From Artemia franciscana (Eukaryota; Arthropoda; Branchiopoda; Anostraca; Artemiidae), in contig NC_088873.1 of the NCBI RefSeq assembly GCF_032884065.1, positions 9,063,702 through 9,127,701 of the forward strand: a DNA stretch of 64,000 nucleotides, given 5' to 3'. Of the stretch, positions 32,404 through 45,285 are shown piece by piece. Position numbers and translations under genes: made by a program. Each line of letters starts with the position of its first letter. The stretch's first letter is position 1. The notes under the pieces were generated by a model, which was not told the origin of the DNA, searched no databases, and worked only from the letters and a program-made list of their open reading frames with translations.

Positions 32404-34802
32404 TAACCTATCTTGAATAACCTATCTTGAAGAGTTTTTAAGTCTAAGATCGTTCTTCTTATCTCAATTTTATGGAGAGTGAGCCTTCTTAGACCTTTGT
32501 CATAGGGAGATTTCTGAATCCTTGAAGTCCTTTTACAAAGCATTTCTGGGCTCGTTCTATTTCTGTCAATATTCTCTTTGAGATATCGCGACCAGATGAC
32601 AGTTGCGTATTCAAGCTTTGGTCTGACGTAGCTTGTGTATAATTAGATCTTTGAGTGAATTTCAAGGTATCGTAGGGAGTGAGTGAGTAGCCAGAGAGTA
32701 TTTGATACTTTACGCACAACCAGGCCGATATACTTTTCTGGCTTGAGGTCCAAGCTCAGAATTACACCTCGGTACTTTTCATAGGTAGATTTCGTCAGGC
32801 AGATACCTTTGATTTTGTATGAGTATTTCGGATTTTGGCGGCCATAATGGACGACAGAGCATTTTGTTATATTGGGTGAAAGTTGCCATTCTTCGAGCTT
32901 CTCTGTCAGGGCGTCCAAGTCGCTTTAGATTTTTGATGATGCACTAGCTTCTCCAAGGAGCTTTTTATCGTCTGCAAACAGGCCGAAGTCGGTTTGGGAA
33001 AGGGCATTTATGCAAATGTCTATGTACGTGACGAACAAGACTGGGCCGAGAAAACTACCTTGTGGGACGCCACTGGTTGCATATGTCAATGTGGATAGTT
33101 TGTCTGCAACCTCGACTGCTATTTTTCTATCATTCAAGTATGCTGAGAGCCAATTTTTAGCTTTCCCTTGATTCCATGGACTTCTAGGCAGTGGATGAGT
33201 TTTCGCAAGGGTAATCGGTCACGGGCCTTAAGTAGATAGATTAGGATGATATCCATTGGAATCCCACGGTCCAGGGCAGACTGGATGTAGTCGTGTATCA
33301 CTACTAGTTGGGAAATGGTAGAACGATTTTTACGGAAGCCATGCTGATGATCTGAGATGAGGTTGTTCAATTCGAGGTGCGAGTTTATCTTTTCCACTAT
33401 GACCCTTTCCATGATGTTCAGGAAAGGTGAAATAAAGCTGATAGGGTGATAATTCTCCGGGTCACTCCGTTTCCCTTTTCCTTTCCTTCGAAACTAGGTG
33501 CTAAATGGGATAGCTTCCAGGAAATAGGAAACTTGCATTGCTCGAATGAGATTTGGAAAAGTGTTGCCAGAGATTCAAAAAGCTAGTCTTTCACTTCTTT
33601 CACGATAAAGGACGGGAATTTAATCAGGATTGAATGATTCTGACACTTTCATGCCCCTCATTACTCTTAGAACACTTCCTGGCGTAAAGCCCATGCTGTG
33701 GAGCTCGCTTCCTGGGTGTGAGTCTTGGAGTTGAGGTAAATAGCCATCATCAACAGTGAACGTGCTGGCGAAAAACTTTACAAGAGCAATCGCCTTATCT
33801 AGGCTAGTGCTATGGACCACATCACTTCTATCTATTAGTGTTGGTAGTTTATGCTGCTCACCTAGCTTGCGTCTGCACAGGTTGTAGAAATCAGTATTTG
33901 TTATTATTTACTGGATTACTTCCCGCTCGCAATCTTTGTTGTACTTTCTGATAGATTTTCTACATTTGAGCTGAGTTTTTGAAACTTGGCGAGTCTACTT
34001 ATGCCTCCAGATGCTTTGTAATCCCTATATGACTTCTTCCGATCCCTGATGAGCTTTCTTTTATGCTTGGGAAGGAATATCCTTTTGCCAATGTGTTTGT
34101 TGCTCCTGAATGGTGTGGTTTGAGTGACGGCTCGATGAAGTGTGCCATTGAAAACTTCCCAGGCGTCGGCAATTGGTAGGCTGTACACAGCGTTGTTCCA
34201 ATCGGTATGCTGTAGTATTATTTTGAGTTTTGTTATGTCTGTTTTATGGAACTTTAATTTAAAAGCGGGTCCATCATCTTTTGTACGAATTTTGAGTTGT
34301 TCAGCAGGGACTTGGCTGTGGACAGCATGTTCTTGGTCGCTTGTAACGGGGTTAACGACTGTTTTTGTAACGTACAGATCTATCATGGGGATGTTGAATT
34401 CAACTTCCAAAGTATTGGTTTGACGCGTAGGCTCGAAGACACTCTGGGCTAGGTTCGAATCACTAGCGAGGTCAAGATAGTGTATTAGTTGATCTTTTCA
34501 GTTCTGGCTTCTCATCCTGAAGGAATGATTTTTCAATCCATATCATGTATGTTAAGGTCTCCATATATCACTATAGATTTAAATTTGTTACCGATCTTCT
34601 CCAGGTAGGCAGAAAATTCACGATCTGCTCTCTGTCCTTCTCTCGGCTTCTTATAAGTTGCTGTTGACCGGTACACGGTTACAATTTCCAGGCGAGAACC
34701 ATCGTTAGAAGTTGGCATAACACATGTTATGGCGTCTATTGGGTCATTAGAGAATCTACTGTTCAAGTTCAAGTTCAAGCTCCTCTTATAATCAATATCC
34801 AT
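32404..34802 (-). mobile_element. CR1/L2-like LINE, 5'-truncated and decayed (LINE-A)
   Basis: Minus-strand pieces appear in the order of a LINE ORF2. The end of the endonuclease (EIVTVYRSTA, VIYGDLNIHDMD) is followed by a linker (KRKLIRDRKKSYRDYKASGG) and reverse transcriptase (ISDHQHGFRKNRSTISQLVV, GVPQGSFLGPVLF, FGLFADDKKLL). The C-terminal part ends RGVILSLDLKPEKYIGLVVR and RSNYTQATSDQSLNTQL. The FADD catalytic box survives. At least seven frame changes or stops separate the pieces. It ends near two tandem copies of a 12-14-bp AACCTATCTTGA motif (32,405-32,430), possibly its tail. The endonuclease start is missing where LINE-B begins. Confidence 0.8.
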
Positions 34803-36575
34803 CCAATTATAAAAAAATATTCCAAAGGGCTCAATGGCCCGTTATTTGGGGAAAAAAACAACAAAATAAAACATAAATAACTATTAAATACATTCACACT
34901 TAAAATATATTTAGAGTCTACTCACCAATCCTCACCCGAGTACAACCGGTCTCCGCACCACCTTCTGAAAAAAAAAATAATAATAATAAAAAAAATATAG
35001 GCCTACATCGAGGATCCGACACTTACACCACCCGAATCTAAATAATTAAATTCAATATAAATAATTAAATAAATAAATTAAATCTTGATAACTAAACAAT
35101 ATAAATAACTGATCAATATTATAATTTAATTTTTTTTTAATTAAAAAATTCTTCAACCGTTTCTTGAAGGAGCCTATGGTACATGACCGTCGAATCCAGA
35201 CAGGGTTGGAATTCCAGGCACGTCCAACAGCAACTATCAGACCAAAGTCCGAACGCACTGCAGGGGTGGATGGCACTAGCACATCATCCTTGTTTCTAGT
35301 TTCATAAGGACTGACATTTCGAACAATTCCAAGAAGCCCGGAAAAACTTGATGGAAGGTCTCCACGGAAATACTGAAATGCAATGAAAGAGAGGTGTAAT
35401 GTATGAATATATTTAATCTTCAGAATTTCAACAGAAATATGGGTGGTAGATTGAAGGACTTTTGCTGCTTTCAGTTGGAGATTATGTAAAGGTGTAAGTA
35501 CAGATGGAAATGTTGACATCCACACTGACGAGCAGTAGCATAAATAAGGGTAAATAAGAGAGAAGTATAATAGACGAAGGATAGAGAAAAGAAAGACTCG
35601 CTTCAGCTTCCGAATAATTCCAAGGCCTCGAGAAACCTTGAATCTCATTGACTCAATATGCCGTTTGAAAGATAGATTTTCATCTAGAAGTATCCCAAGG
35701 AATCGAATAAACCGGTCAGCTGGGCGGAATATGGATCCCTTAGATGTTTTAAGCTCTGTCACTGTAGGGCAGCTTTGGCCTATGAGGGAGAATATAAGAA
35801 GAAACGATTTTTTTACATTCAAAGCTAACAAATTTGCATCAAACCAACGATATATGTTTTCTGTCATCAATTGTAGCTTGAGGATAAGAGATGATTCATC
35901 AGGTGCTGCAGCCCCCAGGGTGGTGTCGTTGGCGAATGCAAAGAGTTCTTCATGTTGACCAGGCGTATCCAAGGCTCCAACCACAGCATCTCCTTTCTGG
36001 CACAAATGACCACAGAAATCAGATCGTGGGCTGCTAAATAGTCGATAGAGGTCGTTGACATATATGAGGAAAAGAATGGGCCAAGAACTGAGCCCTGTGG
36101 CACTCCATATTCAACTGGAACATTCTCATCAGAAGCTTCAACTGCAATGGATCGGCTAGTTAGGAATGAAGAAAACCATGACTGAGCTTCTCCACGAACG
36201 CCTTGATTTGACAACTTACCAATAAGTATCTCGTGTGTGAGGCTGTCAAAAGCTTTCTTCACATCAAGGAATATTGCCGCAAGAATAAGGCCGAAGTCTA
36301 ATGACTGTCGTACAAAATGAAGAAGCATATTACATGCGTGTTCTGTAGAGCACGAGTTCTGTATCGCTCCACGAGTTCCCTGTGTTTTTACCGTGTTATC
36401 CTCCAAAAAACTTCATATTCCGGCATTCTAAATCTAGTTGATAGTATTTTTCATGTAACCAAGTTTCAAAAATGCAGATTACTTCTTATCGAGAGTTTTT
36501 GTAGAGGAACGCTTGAAGCTCGCTGAACTTTCCAACTACATTTTATGCGTCTGTTTACAGGAGTAAGGTTAAGAC
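34803..36575 (-). mobile_element. CR1/Rex-like LINE with internal deletion (LINE-B)
   Basis: The first readable part (36,408-36,560) is an endonuclease N-terminus: NVVGKFSELQAFLYKNS, ICIFETWLHEKYY. It jumps directly into reverse transcriptase at 36,406, so most of the endonuclease is deleted. Reverse transcriptase follows: AIFLDVKKAFDSLTHEIL, YGVPQGSVLGPFF, then after a frame change FANDTTLGAAAPDE in place of FADD, and FLGILLDENLSFKRHI. The final 317-codon frame is intact to 35,052 and ends in FKKRLKNFLI-type residues. A ~240-bp AT-rich 3' region follows. The remnant beside SEC62 is from this family. LINE-A starts right at its 3' end, so one lies in or against the other. Confidence 0.82.
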
Positions 36576-36820
36576 ACGAAAAGCCTTCTAAAGTCCAAGG
36601 CACCAATTGTGCTTTGCTTAAGACAAATTTCAAGCACTATGTTTTTACTTATTCTTACATCACACGAAAAATCACGTTGTTCTGGATGCCCAGCGATGAC
36701 CTTGGACTCGAGATATAAGTTTCTGTTACAACAGAAATATCAATTACTTATTGGATAAACTATTCCCACTTTTTACAATATTTTATAATATTTGAAATGA
36801 CAAAAAATACATGGAAGATA
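36576..36820. other. Left flank of the tandem array
   Basis: AT-rich, no gene seen. The segment TGTTTTTACTTATTCTTACA near 36,640 also occurs inside each array unit, a small repeat just outside the array edge. Confidence 0.5.
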
Positions 36821-37622
36821 TTTTGCTACATGTGAGACACGTACTGGTACGATGTTTACTCTTATTCCGCATCTAGAACTGATGTGGAACTGAGAACTAA
36901 TGTTTTTACTTATTCTTACATCAGTGAATAATAATAAAATAAGCAGAAATACCAAGACTAATAATAATAACTGATGAATTTAATATAGCCGTTAATACTA
37001 ATGATTTGCAGAAGCCTCAATAATTTCGAAACTCTGCATTAGAATTCATAGATGATCACTTCATGTGAATATTTTCCCATTAGGATATTCTGAGTGAGAC
37101 TGATGAATGAAGAAATTAAATGCCGAGTAAAGATAGGGTTTTAAATTTGGAGGGGGAATATATAGAATGTACCAGAAAAGTTGTCCAATGTATAAAAAAA
37201 AATGCAAGATAGAGTTCCTAAATTAAGATGCACGAAGTTCCAAGGCATCAGTACTGCATGTTGACACCTTTGAACTTAGAAAAGGGGAGGTCCCCCTACC
37301 TGAATGTAATGAGTCAAGAAATTAGTTCCACAGATCAATAAAGCTTCAATAAGTAATAAAAAACATACCACTTATTCCCTGAATTCAAGGGAATTCAAAG
37401 AAATTAGGTTACGCACAGTTTACAAATTCTTTAGTTACCTTATTTTTAAAATTAACCACAAAAGGTAATTCTCACCACAACTTTGAAATTTATACAAAAT
37501 ACCAGCCTTGTGTTGCCATAACTGTAGAGCTTTAGTTGCAACAAAAAGTGAATTATAGGCCAGGCCTAGACAATGACCAAATCACAACCTATGGTTAATT
37601 CACAGGTGCTAAATGCAAACCT

Positions 37623-37890
37623 TCTGAGTACCTACTGAGTTACCTTTTCTGTAGAGTCCTCCCGCAGGCCACTCAGCGCGTCCTCAGGTGGTGAAATGGG
37701 AACGTCTTACAGATATGCAGGATACCTCCGTGGAGCAGGGAGGCACAGACCAAAGGGGAGCCCAGTTTCCAGGGGTCTTGAAATATAACTTGAACACCGT
37801 CACCCGGGAGACATAAATACAGGTAGAGGAGGAGGACGGTCCCTCTGATATGCACTTGGCACGGCCTACCGGCGTGTGGACACGTCCTGC
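37623..37890 (+). repeat. GC-rich module related to the RTE-like LINE leader (unit 1)
   Basis: Plus-strand match to the leader of the 25.2-28.9-kb LINE (minus strand, about 28,860 to 28,570). Shared blocks include GGCCACTCAGCGCGTCC, CAGATATGCAGG-TACCTCCG and CACCGGCGTGTGGA-type sequence. Only the leader is present; no LINE coding region follows. The 74-codon minus-strand open frame here is antisense to the leader and I do not consider it a gene. AATTCAC occurs just before and just after the module, a possible target duplication. Confidence 0.75.
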
Positions 37891-38234
37891 CAGTCACAAT
37901 TCACTCAAGTACTCTCATTTAGCCTACTATTGAAACTAAGCCACTTTCATTTTCACAAGATTTATTACTACTCATTATATTTTCAATAATATCCACAATT
38001 CCCAGAACAACAAAGTTTGTTTCTATCTTTTAAACTTTGAAATTAGCATTCTTGCATAAATTAATTTTTCTGTGGCCTATAACACTCAATTGAGCGAATA
38101 CTGCATTAAGTTACTGAAACCAATCATTATGAAAACTTAACTGAAACAACATATTCATTTAAATGAATACTTCAATGGAATCATTTAAGTATCCAAGGTT
38201 TTGCAAACTTTGAAGTCAGGCAAATTTTACATGA
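37891..38234. other. AT-rich spacer in unit 1
   Basis: No feature recognised; it lies between the GC-rich module and the LINE tail. The same spacer recurs in units 2, 3 and 4. The stretch 36,821-37,622 before the module is likewise AT-rich with no gene. Confidence 0.6.
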
Positions 38235-41200
38235 TATCCATGCTGATGATGATGATTTTATTAAGTGATTAAACCTTTAAAAAATATTTCACTGCAAAAT
38301 GTCTAAAAACTAACATTACAAAGAAAAAAAACTAGAATAAATGAAACTAATAAATGTTACAATCAAGGGCAACAATCAGGTATAAATATCGAATATTAGC
38401 ACAAACCAGTCTTTAAGTTGAATACGAAAACCTCTTCGAACATTTCCTTAATACTTTATCAGAAACTACTGAGCTAGGACGAAATGGGAAATTCATTCCT
38501 AAAGAATAGAGTTCTAGTTCTATACCAAAACGTTGTAAAAATAAACAGGACAAGTAAACAGGAACTGGGTAAAAGTTTTACTTTCACCACAAATGTACTC
38601 TCTGCTTCTATCTTTTCCAGTTTTATTTAAGAAATAATTCAACCAACAATATCCTGTTATAATTTGTGTTAGGTGGTGTGTAATGTTCATTTTAGAAGCA
38701 GCTATTAAATGGTCTTTTGTTGGAAAGAATAATAATGGCCATGAACTAACTCCATTTGTGAAACCTTGATGCCACTTTTCATAGAGAGCAATTTTCAGTT
38801 TACGTCTATCTAAAGGAAAGAGATTTGAGCTATCATCTGACGGAACATCCAAAAAAACTGTTATAACTCATCTATGCATAGTGACTTTATCCTGCTGGAC
38901 ATTGGGATGACTGGTGCAGAAGCCTCTGGCCAGTATTCTAGTCTACCCGTTTTTGCATAGCGCATAATTGTTAATTCTTTAGCTCTTAAATCTACTGGTA
39001 AAACTTCTTCTAACGCTGTTAGTCCGTCAGTTTGAGCGGTGCGGAAAGATTTTCTTATTAAAATTAGAGAAAGCCTTTGAACTGATCTTAGCAGTCGGAC
39101 AATATATTTTTTGTTTAATGCTGCAATCCATACCGGGACTGCATATAGAGCCCAAGTACATTTAGCTGCACACATCAATTTTGTAGAATATTGTTTTGCA
39201 GAATTTATCCGGTTTCTAATATGTTCCCTCCATGATAACTTCCTGTCTAGGGTAACTCCCAAATATTTAGCTTTTTCTTTTATTTCAATTACAATACCAT
39301 TAAAAACATGGTCAGGTTTAGGAAATATTCGTTTACTAGTGAAAATAACTGCTTCTGTTTTCTTTGAATCCAAAACTAATTTATTACTACTCGCCCAACG
39401 ATCAAAGATTCAAAAAACCTCAGATGTTGTAAACTCTAAATCACTTTTATTCTTGCCCGAAATGGTAACAGACACATCATCAGCTTAAGCATGTATGTGA
39501 GAATTATTGGGCAACTTTAAATCTAATAAGTCACTCAAATTAATATTCCACCTCGTGGACAGGATTTCTCAATATTTAAAGAAAACTCATTATTATACGA
39601 TACAACTCTGTCTGATAGATAGCTATGCAACAACTTAACCATCCAAATTGGGCATCCGAAATCTTTTATTATTCGCAATGCCAGGGATTCAAACGTTGTC
39701 AAATGCACTTCGAATGTCAAAAAAACAGGCACAGCGGGAGAAGTTTATGTTGTTTATTTTTGTCAATATTTGTAACTAGATTATCTATAGAATCCAAAGT
39801 ACTACAGCCCAAACTGGTTTCTCGAGATCCAGTGCTTTAAGCACAAGTCATCAAGCTTATACATGATCAAACCTTCAAAGAATTTCTCTGCATTTAATAA
39901 CAAGCTAATTGGGCGTAAAAACTGGGGACCATCATTTTTATTTTTACCGCTCTTTAGAATTAATATGACATTCGCCTTTTTTTCAGGCTGACGGGAAATA
40001 CCGGAGTGTTATGCATGCGTTTGAATTTTTAATAGTGATGGTGTTATAACATTTATAGTCTTTTTCAAAATTAGGCTAACAATACAGTTTGGACCGGAGG
40101 CTTTTATAGGACGCATGCTATTAATCGTTTCGCTTAATTCTTCTTCCGTGATGGTAATTTTATTACTGTCCTCTGTTGTCAAGATGTCTGTAACTACGCT
40201 TCTTAGTTTAATGTGATATTAAGCCTCACTACTTATATCATCGTAAAGTACTTCACCTGCCTCTTTAGTTGACGTTGTTATTGAACCATCATGCTTAGTG
40301 ACATGAATAGGCCTGATCGGTGGTTTATTTGATTTTATTATTTCATGAATAGGATTCCAAGGGTCCGATGTTCCTCTGTTCTCACAAAATTTCCTCCAGT
40401 CATCCTGTTTTGCTTTTTAAATTTATTTCTTATAACTATTTGTTGCGTACTACATGTTGTGGTCACTTTCCCATGTTCTTAATATTTTATGAATTCGTAA
40501 GGCATGTCTATAAGCTTTCCGTTTTGCAGATTAACCTGGATTCCATCATCTTACATATTTTTTAGAATTAGGACCATGTTTTCGTGTTGATATTGATTCT
40601 AACATTGCTTGTGTTGTTAAATCCACAAAATTATCTACAGCTAAATCAACTTCATTTTTATTAAAAGCGGCAAAGAATATACACTATCTATTCTATTCAA
40701 GATAACTGAACTAAATTTATCCCAATTTGCCCTCCAGTAATCAAATTTACAATCATTAATATTATAGCAAATATCACAACCTATTTCAAACTTTAGTTAA
40801 AACAAAACATATGAGTGACCAGACATTGATACATGATCAGAAACGAGGTCCCAATCTTCAACAAATGATAATAAGGAAGCACTAACAGCGGTAACATCGG
40901 GACTTGTGTTGCCACTTATGCCATGTGTACTTTTATTGGGGTCATTTAGCACTACTACGTTTTTACTAGCTTAAACAAAATCCTCTAATTCTTTACCACG
41001 AATGTCTGTAGCAGTTCTTTGGGACCATAATGGGCTTCTACCATTAAAATCACCACCTATAACTGAGCGAGATATATTTTTCACATTGTCTCAGATATTC
41101 AAATGGTAAGCTAAAGAACTCACTAATAGATTGCACTATAAAGAAGTCACTGTAATTGTTCTACGCTTGAGGCAGAGAGACAAAATAACCAACTCATTTC

Positions 41201-42205
41201 TAGAATCTTCATGATGAATCTCAGCTTTTATTCCACTCTTAACTAACATAGCTGCACTATGAAACCTCTTATCAGGATCAAATATAGAAAAAACTATTGT
41301 AATTTGATGGTATGCACGAAATTTTTCTAAATTTACTCACATAGGGTTCTTGTAGAAGAACTTCATCAGGTTTATAATCATCTAGGGTCTTTTCTAATAT
41401 TACCGTTGCACTATAAGAATGTTGCAAGTTGACATGAAGGAACTTTAGACCACTCTTTGAATCCCAATTATTCATAAGAATATTCAATAGGACTTTGCAT
41501 TAAATCCTTTATTTTTCTTGCTGTAGGGCATTTATTTATGTCACACGAAGTATGTCTAGTTCCTGTAAGTTATTTTGACTGACATGGTCGGCAGGAGGGT
41601 CGAGAAGATGTACACGACACATATTCATGTTCTCCAGTGCAATACGGACAAATGGTAACTCTTTTGCAGTCACTGGTCTTGTGTTCGTACAACTAGCATT
41701 TGTTACATCTTAACAGGTAGATATAATCTTCATATTCAAGAAACATGAACCCTATTTTCAGACCACGGTGGTCTTTAATATATTTACGCATTTTTGGGGA
41801 GACTTATACTACAGCATGGGTTTTATTTTCTCCAATCTGAATAATTGTGACTATTTTGAATGCTTCTCCTTTAACTGCTAGTTCTGACACATCTAAATTG
41901 TGATTCAAAAGAGATTCTTGTAGGTGTTCTTTTTCATTTGTCCAGGGGATGTTTTTAAAAATCATTCTGGGATTTCTTTTGGTTGAGTGTTTAAGGGTAT
42001 ATTTGTCAATACTGATTTTTCACTAAAAATTGTGACTGCGTTTTGTACACCTTGAGATGGCAGTTCATATATTATTTTTCCATTTCTTCCAGAAGTAGCA
42101 TTTTTGACAGATATTTGTATTGTATAATCGAAAATTGTATAACCGAAGAAATGCTTGGATAAACCAATTGTATTATTGTATAGGAATTGTCTGGTACTCA
42201 AGATA
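38235..42205 (-). mobile_element. R1/I-like LINE, dead copy in unit 1
   Basis: The ORF1 region (41,560-42,205) shows ISVKNATSGRNGKIIYELPS, MRKYIKDHRGLKIGFMF and a CCHC cluster (RCNKC, then CKRVTICPYCTGEHEYVSC). ORF2 starts near 41,487 with an R1-type endonuclease (LKFLHVNLQHSYSATVILEK, VLLQEPYV). Reverse transcriptase pieces follow (CPRGGIL; HA-stop-ADDVSVTISG; SKKTEAVIFTSKR; YLGVTLDRKLSWREHI). A C-terminal cysteine-containing region (YICGESKTFTQFLFTCPVYF) ends near 38,520. The 3' end (AATCACTTAATAAAATCATC on the minus strand) has a short ATC repeat tail. Multiple stops and frame changes are present, including a TAA in the catalytic box. Confidence 0.85.
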
Positions 42206-43300
42206 TGATTATTTTCCGAACGGGTACAGTACGTTTAGAGTGTACCTTTGCTGAACGATTGGAGGAGAGTATAGAATTAATATCGCTAAATCCATTTGAA
42301 ATATATTGGAAAATTACTCTTGGTGGTGGTATTCTACTAGACTTGGCACCGAGAACACAAATCAATGTATTCCATTTGGATCCGTACATGTCCAAACACA
42401 AATCCTATTGCATACCCTCGGATTTCCTCGACTATATTCAAACAATTAACAATACCCCTATCATTGTTAATAGTAGTCCATCAACAGTAAAGATAGGACA
42501 TTGGTTATGCATATTTCAAACTGCGAGGAATGCTGAATTTTTTATCATCTTGACCTACCGTTTGCTTTCTACATACCTCACATACAAATTTTCTTGAGCA
42601 AATTGATAAGTTATTATTCAAAATAGGATGTGAGTACAAGCTGTATCAACCAAATGATTTTATCAACTATTTGAAAATTGTATAACCAAAGAAATGTTTG
42701 CAAAACACATGGTATCGTTGTATAGGATTTGTCTGTTATTTTTGTAAACAATAGTAAAGTAAGAAGTTAAAACATGAAATAAACGAAGAATATCTCATAA
42801 GCAAGACTCCTTCCCCCACGTAATTATCCATTCTGTACGCTAAAGTTAGACCACTGTAAGAGTGAAAGCTCTTGACAAAGTAGCAATAAAATCAAATTTT
42901 TATTTTTGAAAATACTTCGAGAATGAGAATTAATTGTATCTAACTTAAATAATAAAATTTCTAGTACAAATGATATGAAATTTAGTAAGTGAATGAAATA
43001 CTTGGAACAACCAAACTGACGAAATGTGTCATGGTCTAAAATGCCTTAAAGAGAAGCTCCAATTAAATATTAAAGCAAAGTTAAAGTATCTAGAGTAAAC
43101 AGTGGAGAGACAAGTGAGCATCAGCCTCTTCAAACATAGATAATTTATGCAAGCTTGCTGTTTGAACGTCACTATTTATTTTCATTTGAAAAAAACTGGA
43201 TTTTCAAATCCAATTTCTCAATTATACACATATCCGTTAAAATTCAAACATACTTTTTGCTGTTGAAGCTAAAATTTTCAATTTTGTTGGGCAAATGGTA
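42206..43300. other. AT-rich part of unit 1, possible LINE leader
   Basis: Likely holds the LINE 5' end, but I cannot fix it. Similar 50-60-bp stretches with ATTGTATAACC-AAGAAATG and TTGTATAGGA-TTGTCTG occur near 42,130-42,190 and 42,670-42,735. The plus-strand 136-codon frame at 42,187-42,597 has no recognisable domain and is partly antisense to ORF1. Confidence 0.5.
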
Positions 43301-43304
43301 ACAA

Positions 43305-43735
43305 ATTCTTTGCTCTGAACGATGGAGAGTGAATTAAGGGACTATATAGCGACTCTGTCAGCACGATCAGTTAATGGAAACATCATAAACTTTCCAAACA
43401 CTATCAGAATCAGCAATTATAGTACATTATAAACCATTTAATGTGGTTTTTGCATTTAATTTGGTTTGAATTTGGACGACCAAAATTCAGCCACTTTTTT
43501 GCAAATTTCAGCCAAACTGTTTTTTTTTATTTTGCTTTTTTTAATTCTTTGCTCTGAACGATGGAAAGTGAATTAAGGGACTATATAGCGACTCTGTCAG
43601 TACCATCAGTTGATGAAAACATCATAAACTGTCCAAAAACTATCAGAATCAGCAATTATAGTATATTATAAACCATTTAATGTGGTTTTTGCATTTAATT
43701 TGGTTTGATTATGGACGACCAAAATTCATTATTTT
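43305..43735. repeat. 240-bp direct duplication in unit 1
   Basis: Two copies start TTCTTTGCTCTGAACGATGG, at 43,305 and about 43,545. They share GGGACTATATAGCGACTCTG and ATCAGAATCAGCAATTATAG. The second lacks ~55 bp at its end in units 1 and 3 but not in unit 2, which accounts for most of the length difference between units. Confidence 0.88.
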
Positions 43736-44039
43736 TTTTTCTAGCAAAGTAAAGTTCTCTCTCTCTCTCTATAATTAGATTTGTGTCAAAGATTTCCACT
43801 TAGTTGCTGAACAATTAATGAACAATGTAATGCATAAACACGACGGTATACACTTCGTGGTTCAACGCAACACTATAACGATTAAGACATCTGATTTTCA
43901 AGTTTTCAATGTCTAGAATTTACATACTTGTAAAATTCGTTCTGTTTATTGTCAAACCAATACAAATTAGAGACGGGTTAAAATATACTTGTAAAATTCT
44001 CTCCGTTAATTGTCAAACCAGTAAAATTTAGAGATGGCT

Positions 44040-44484
44040 TAAAACGTGCAATTGATGGATGAGAACTACTGCTTGCACACTCATAAACTCAACAGGCTTT
44101 ACGATGAACATGTTCCAAGTCAGAAAAGAAGCAATCATCACCTTCTATCAGCGAGCCTGTCACGTTTAAAAAAAATTTTGAGGTGTAATATTGTGGAGAA
44201 TGTTACAGCGTCTAGTGCATCACACTTCACTGCAGTAATGACCAGACAAGATCTTGGTATTTCAGCATTCGTTAAAGCTGGAAATGATCATATTATATTT
44301 GCACATTGTATGATTCACTGAGGGGCACTTGTTGTTAAAAAATTGCACCAGAATTACACACTGTTTTTTGATGCAGTCAAAATCATTAACTTTATTAAAA
44401 GTCGAGCATTTAATAGTCGATTGTTTAAAAATTAGTGCATTGATATGGATTCGGATTATACAAGTTTATTGCTACATGCTGAAG
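44040..44484 (+). pseudogene. hAT transposase C-region fragment (ZBED5/GTF2IRD2-like), unit 1
   Basis: Encodes VTASSASHFTAVMTRQDLGI, HIIFAHCMI, then after a stop KIINFIKSRAFNSRLFKN and DMDSDYTSLLLHAEV. Transposase-derived ZBED5, GTF2IRD2 and SCAND3-type proteins have HCMIHREALVAKKL and VKIVNFIKSR-LNSRLF, followed by a EVRWLSRGKVL motif. Here the homology stops exactly after EV, which is where the next unit begins. In this unit a TGA follows MIH. Confidence 0.8.
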
Positions 44485-45285
44485 TTTTTGCTGCATGTGA
44501 GACACGTACTGGTACGATGTTTACTCTTATTCCGCATCTAGAACTGATGTGGAACTGAGAACTAATGTTTTTACTTATTCTTACATCAGTGAATAATAAT
44601 AAAATAAGCAGAAATAGCAAGACTAATAATAATAACTGATGAATTTAATATAGCCGTTAATACTAATGATTTGCAGAAGCCTCAATAATTTCGAAACTCT
44701 GCATTAGAATTCATAGATGATCACTTCATGTGAATATTTTCCCATTAGGATATTCTGAGTGAGACTGATGAATGAAGAAATTAAATGCCGAGTAAAGATA
44801 GGGTTTTAAATTTGGAGGGGGAATATATAGAATGTACCAGAAAAGTTGTCCAATGTATAAAAAAAAATGCAAGATAGAGTTCCTAAATTAAGATGCACGA
44901 AGTTCCAAGGCATCAGTACTGCATGTTGACACCTTTGAACTTAGAAAAGGGGAGGTCCCCCTACCTGAATGTAATGAGTCAAGAAATTAGTTCCACAGAT
45001 CAATAAAGCTTCAATAAGTAATAAAAAACATACCACTTATTCCCTGAATTCAAGGGAATTCAAAGAAATTAGGTTACGCACAGTTACAAATTCTTTAGTT
45101 ACCTTATTTTTAAAATAACCACAAAAGGTAATTCTCACCACAACTTTGAAATTTATACAAAATACCAGCCTTGTGTTGCCATAACTGTAGAGCTTTAGTT
45201 GCAACAAAAAGTGAATTATAGGCCAGGCCTAGACAATGACCAAATCACAACCTATGGTTAATTCACAGGTGCTAAATGCAAACCT

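Larger units (their letters stand above)
36821..44484. repeat. Macrosatellite unit 1 (7,664 bp)
   Basis: First of about 3.4 direct tandem units. It opens TTTTGCTACATGTGAGACAC. In order it holds AT-rich DNA, a GC-rich module (37,623-37,890), a minus-strand LINE (38,235-42,205), AT-rich DNA, a 240-bp direct duplication (43,305-43,735) and a hAT transposase end (44,040-44,484). Units are roughly 98% identical by eye. The unit start continues the sequence after LLLHAEV of the hAT fragment at later junctions, but here it abuts unrelated flank, so this is the true left edge. Confidence 0.93.

Noticed and set aside
37673-37897. 74-codon frame starting MTGRTCPHAGRPCQ as a small gene
   Set aside because: It lies antisense in the LINE-leader module; conservation between units reflects recent array duplication.
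42187-42597. 136-codon plus-strand frame repeated in each array unit, as a conserved gene
   Set aside because: Its repetition follows from the array itself, it overlaps LINE ORF1 sequence in antisense, and it has no recognisable domain.
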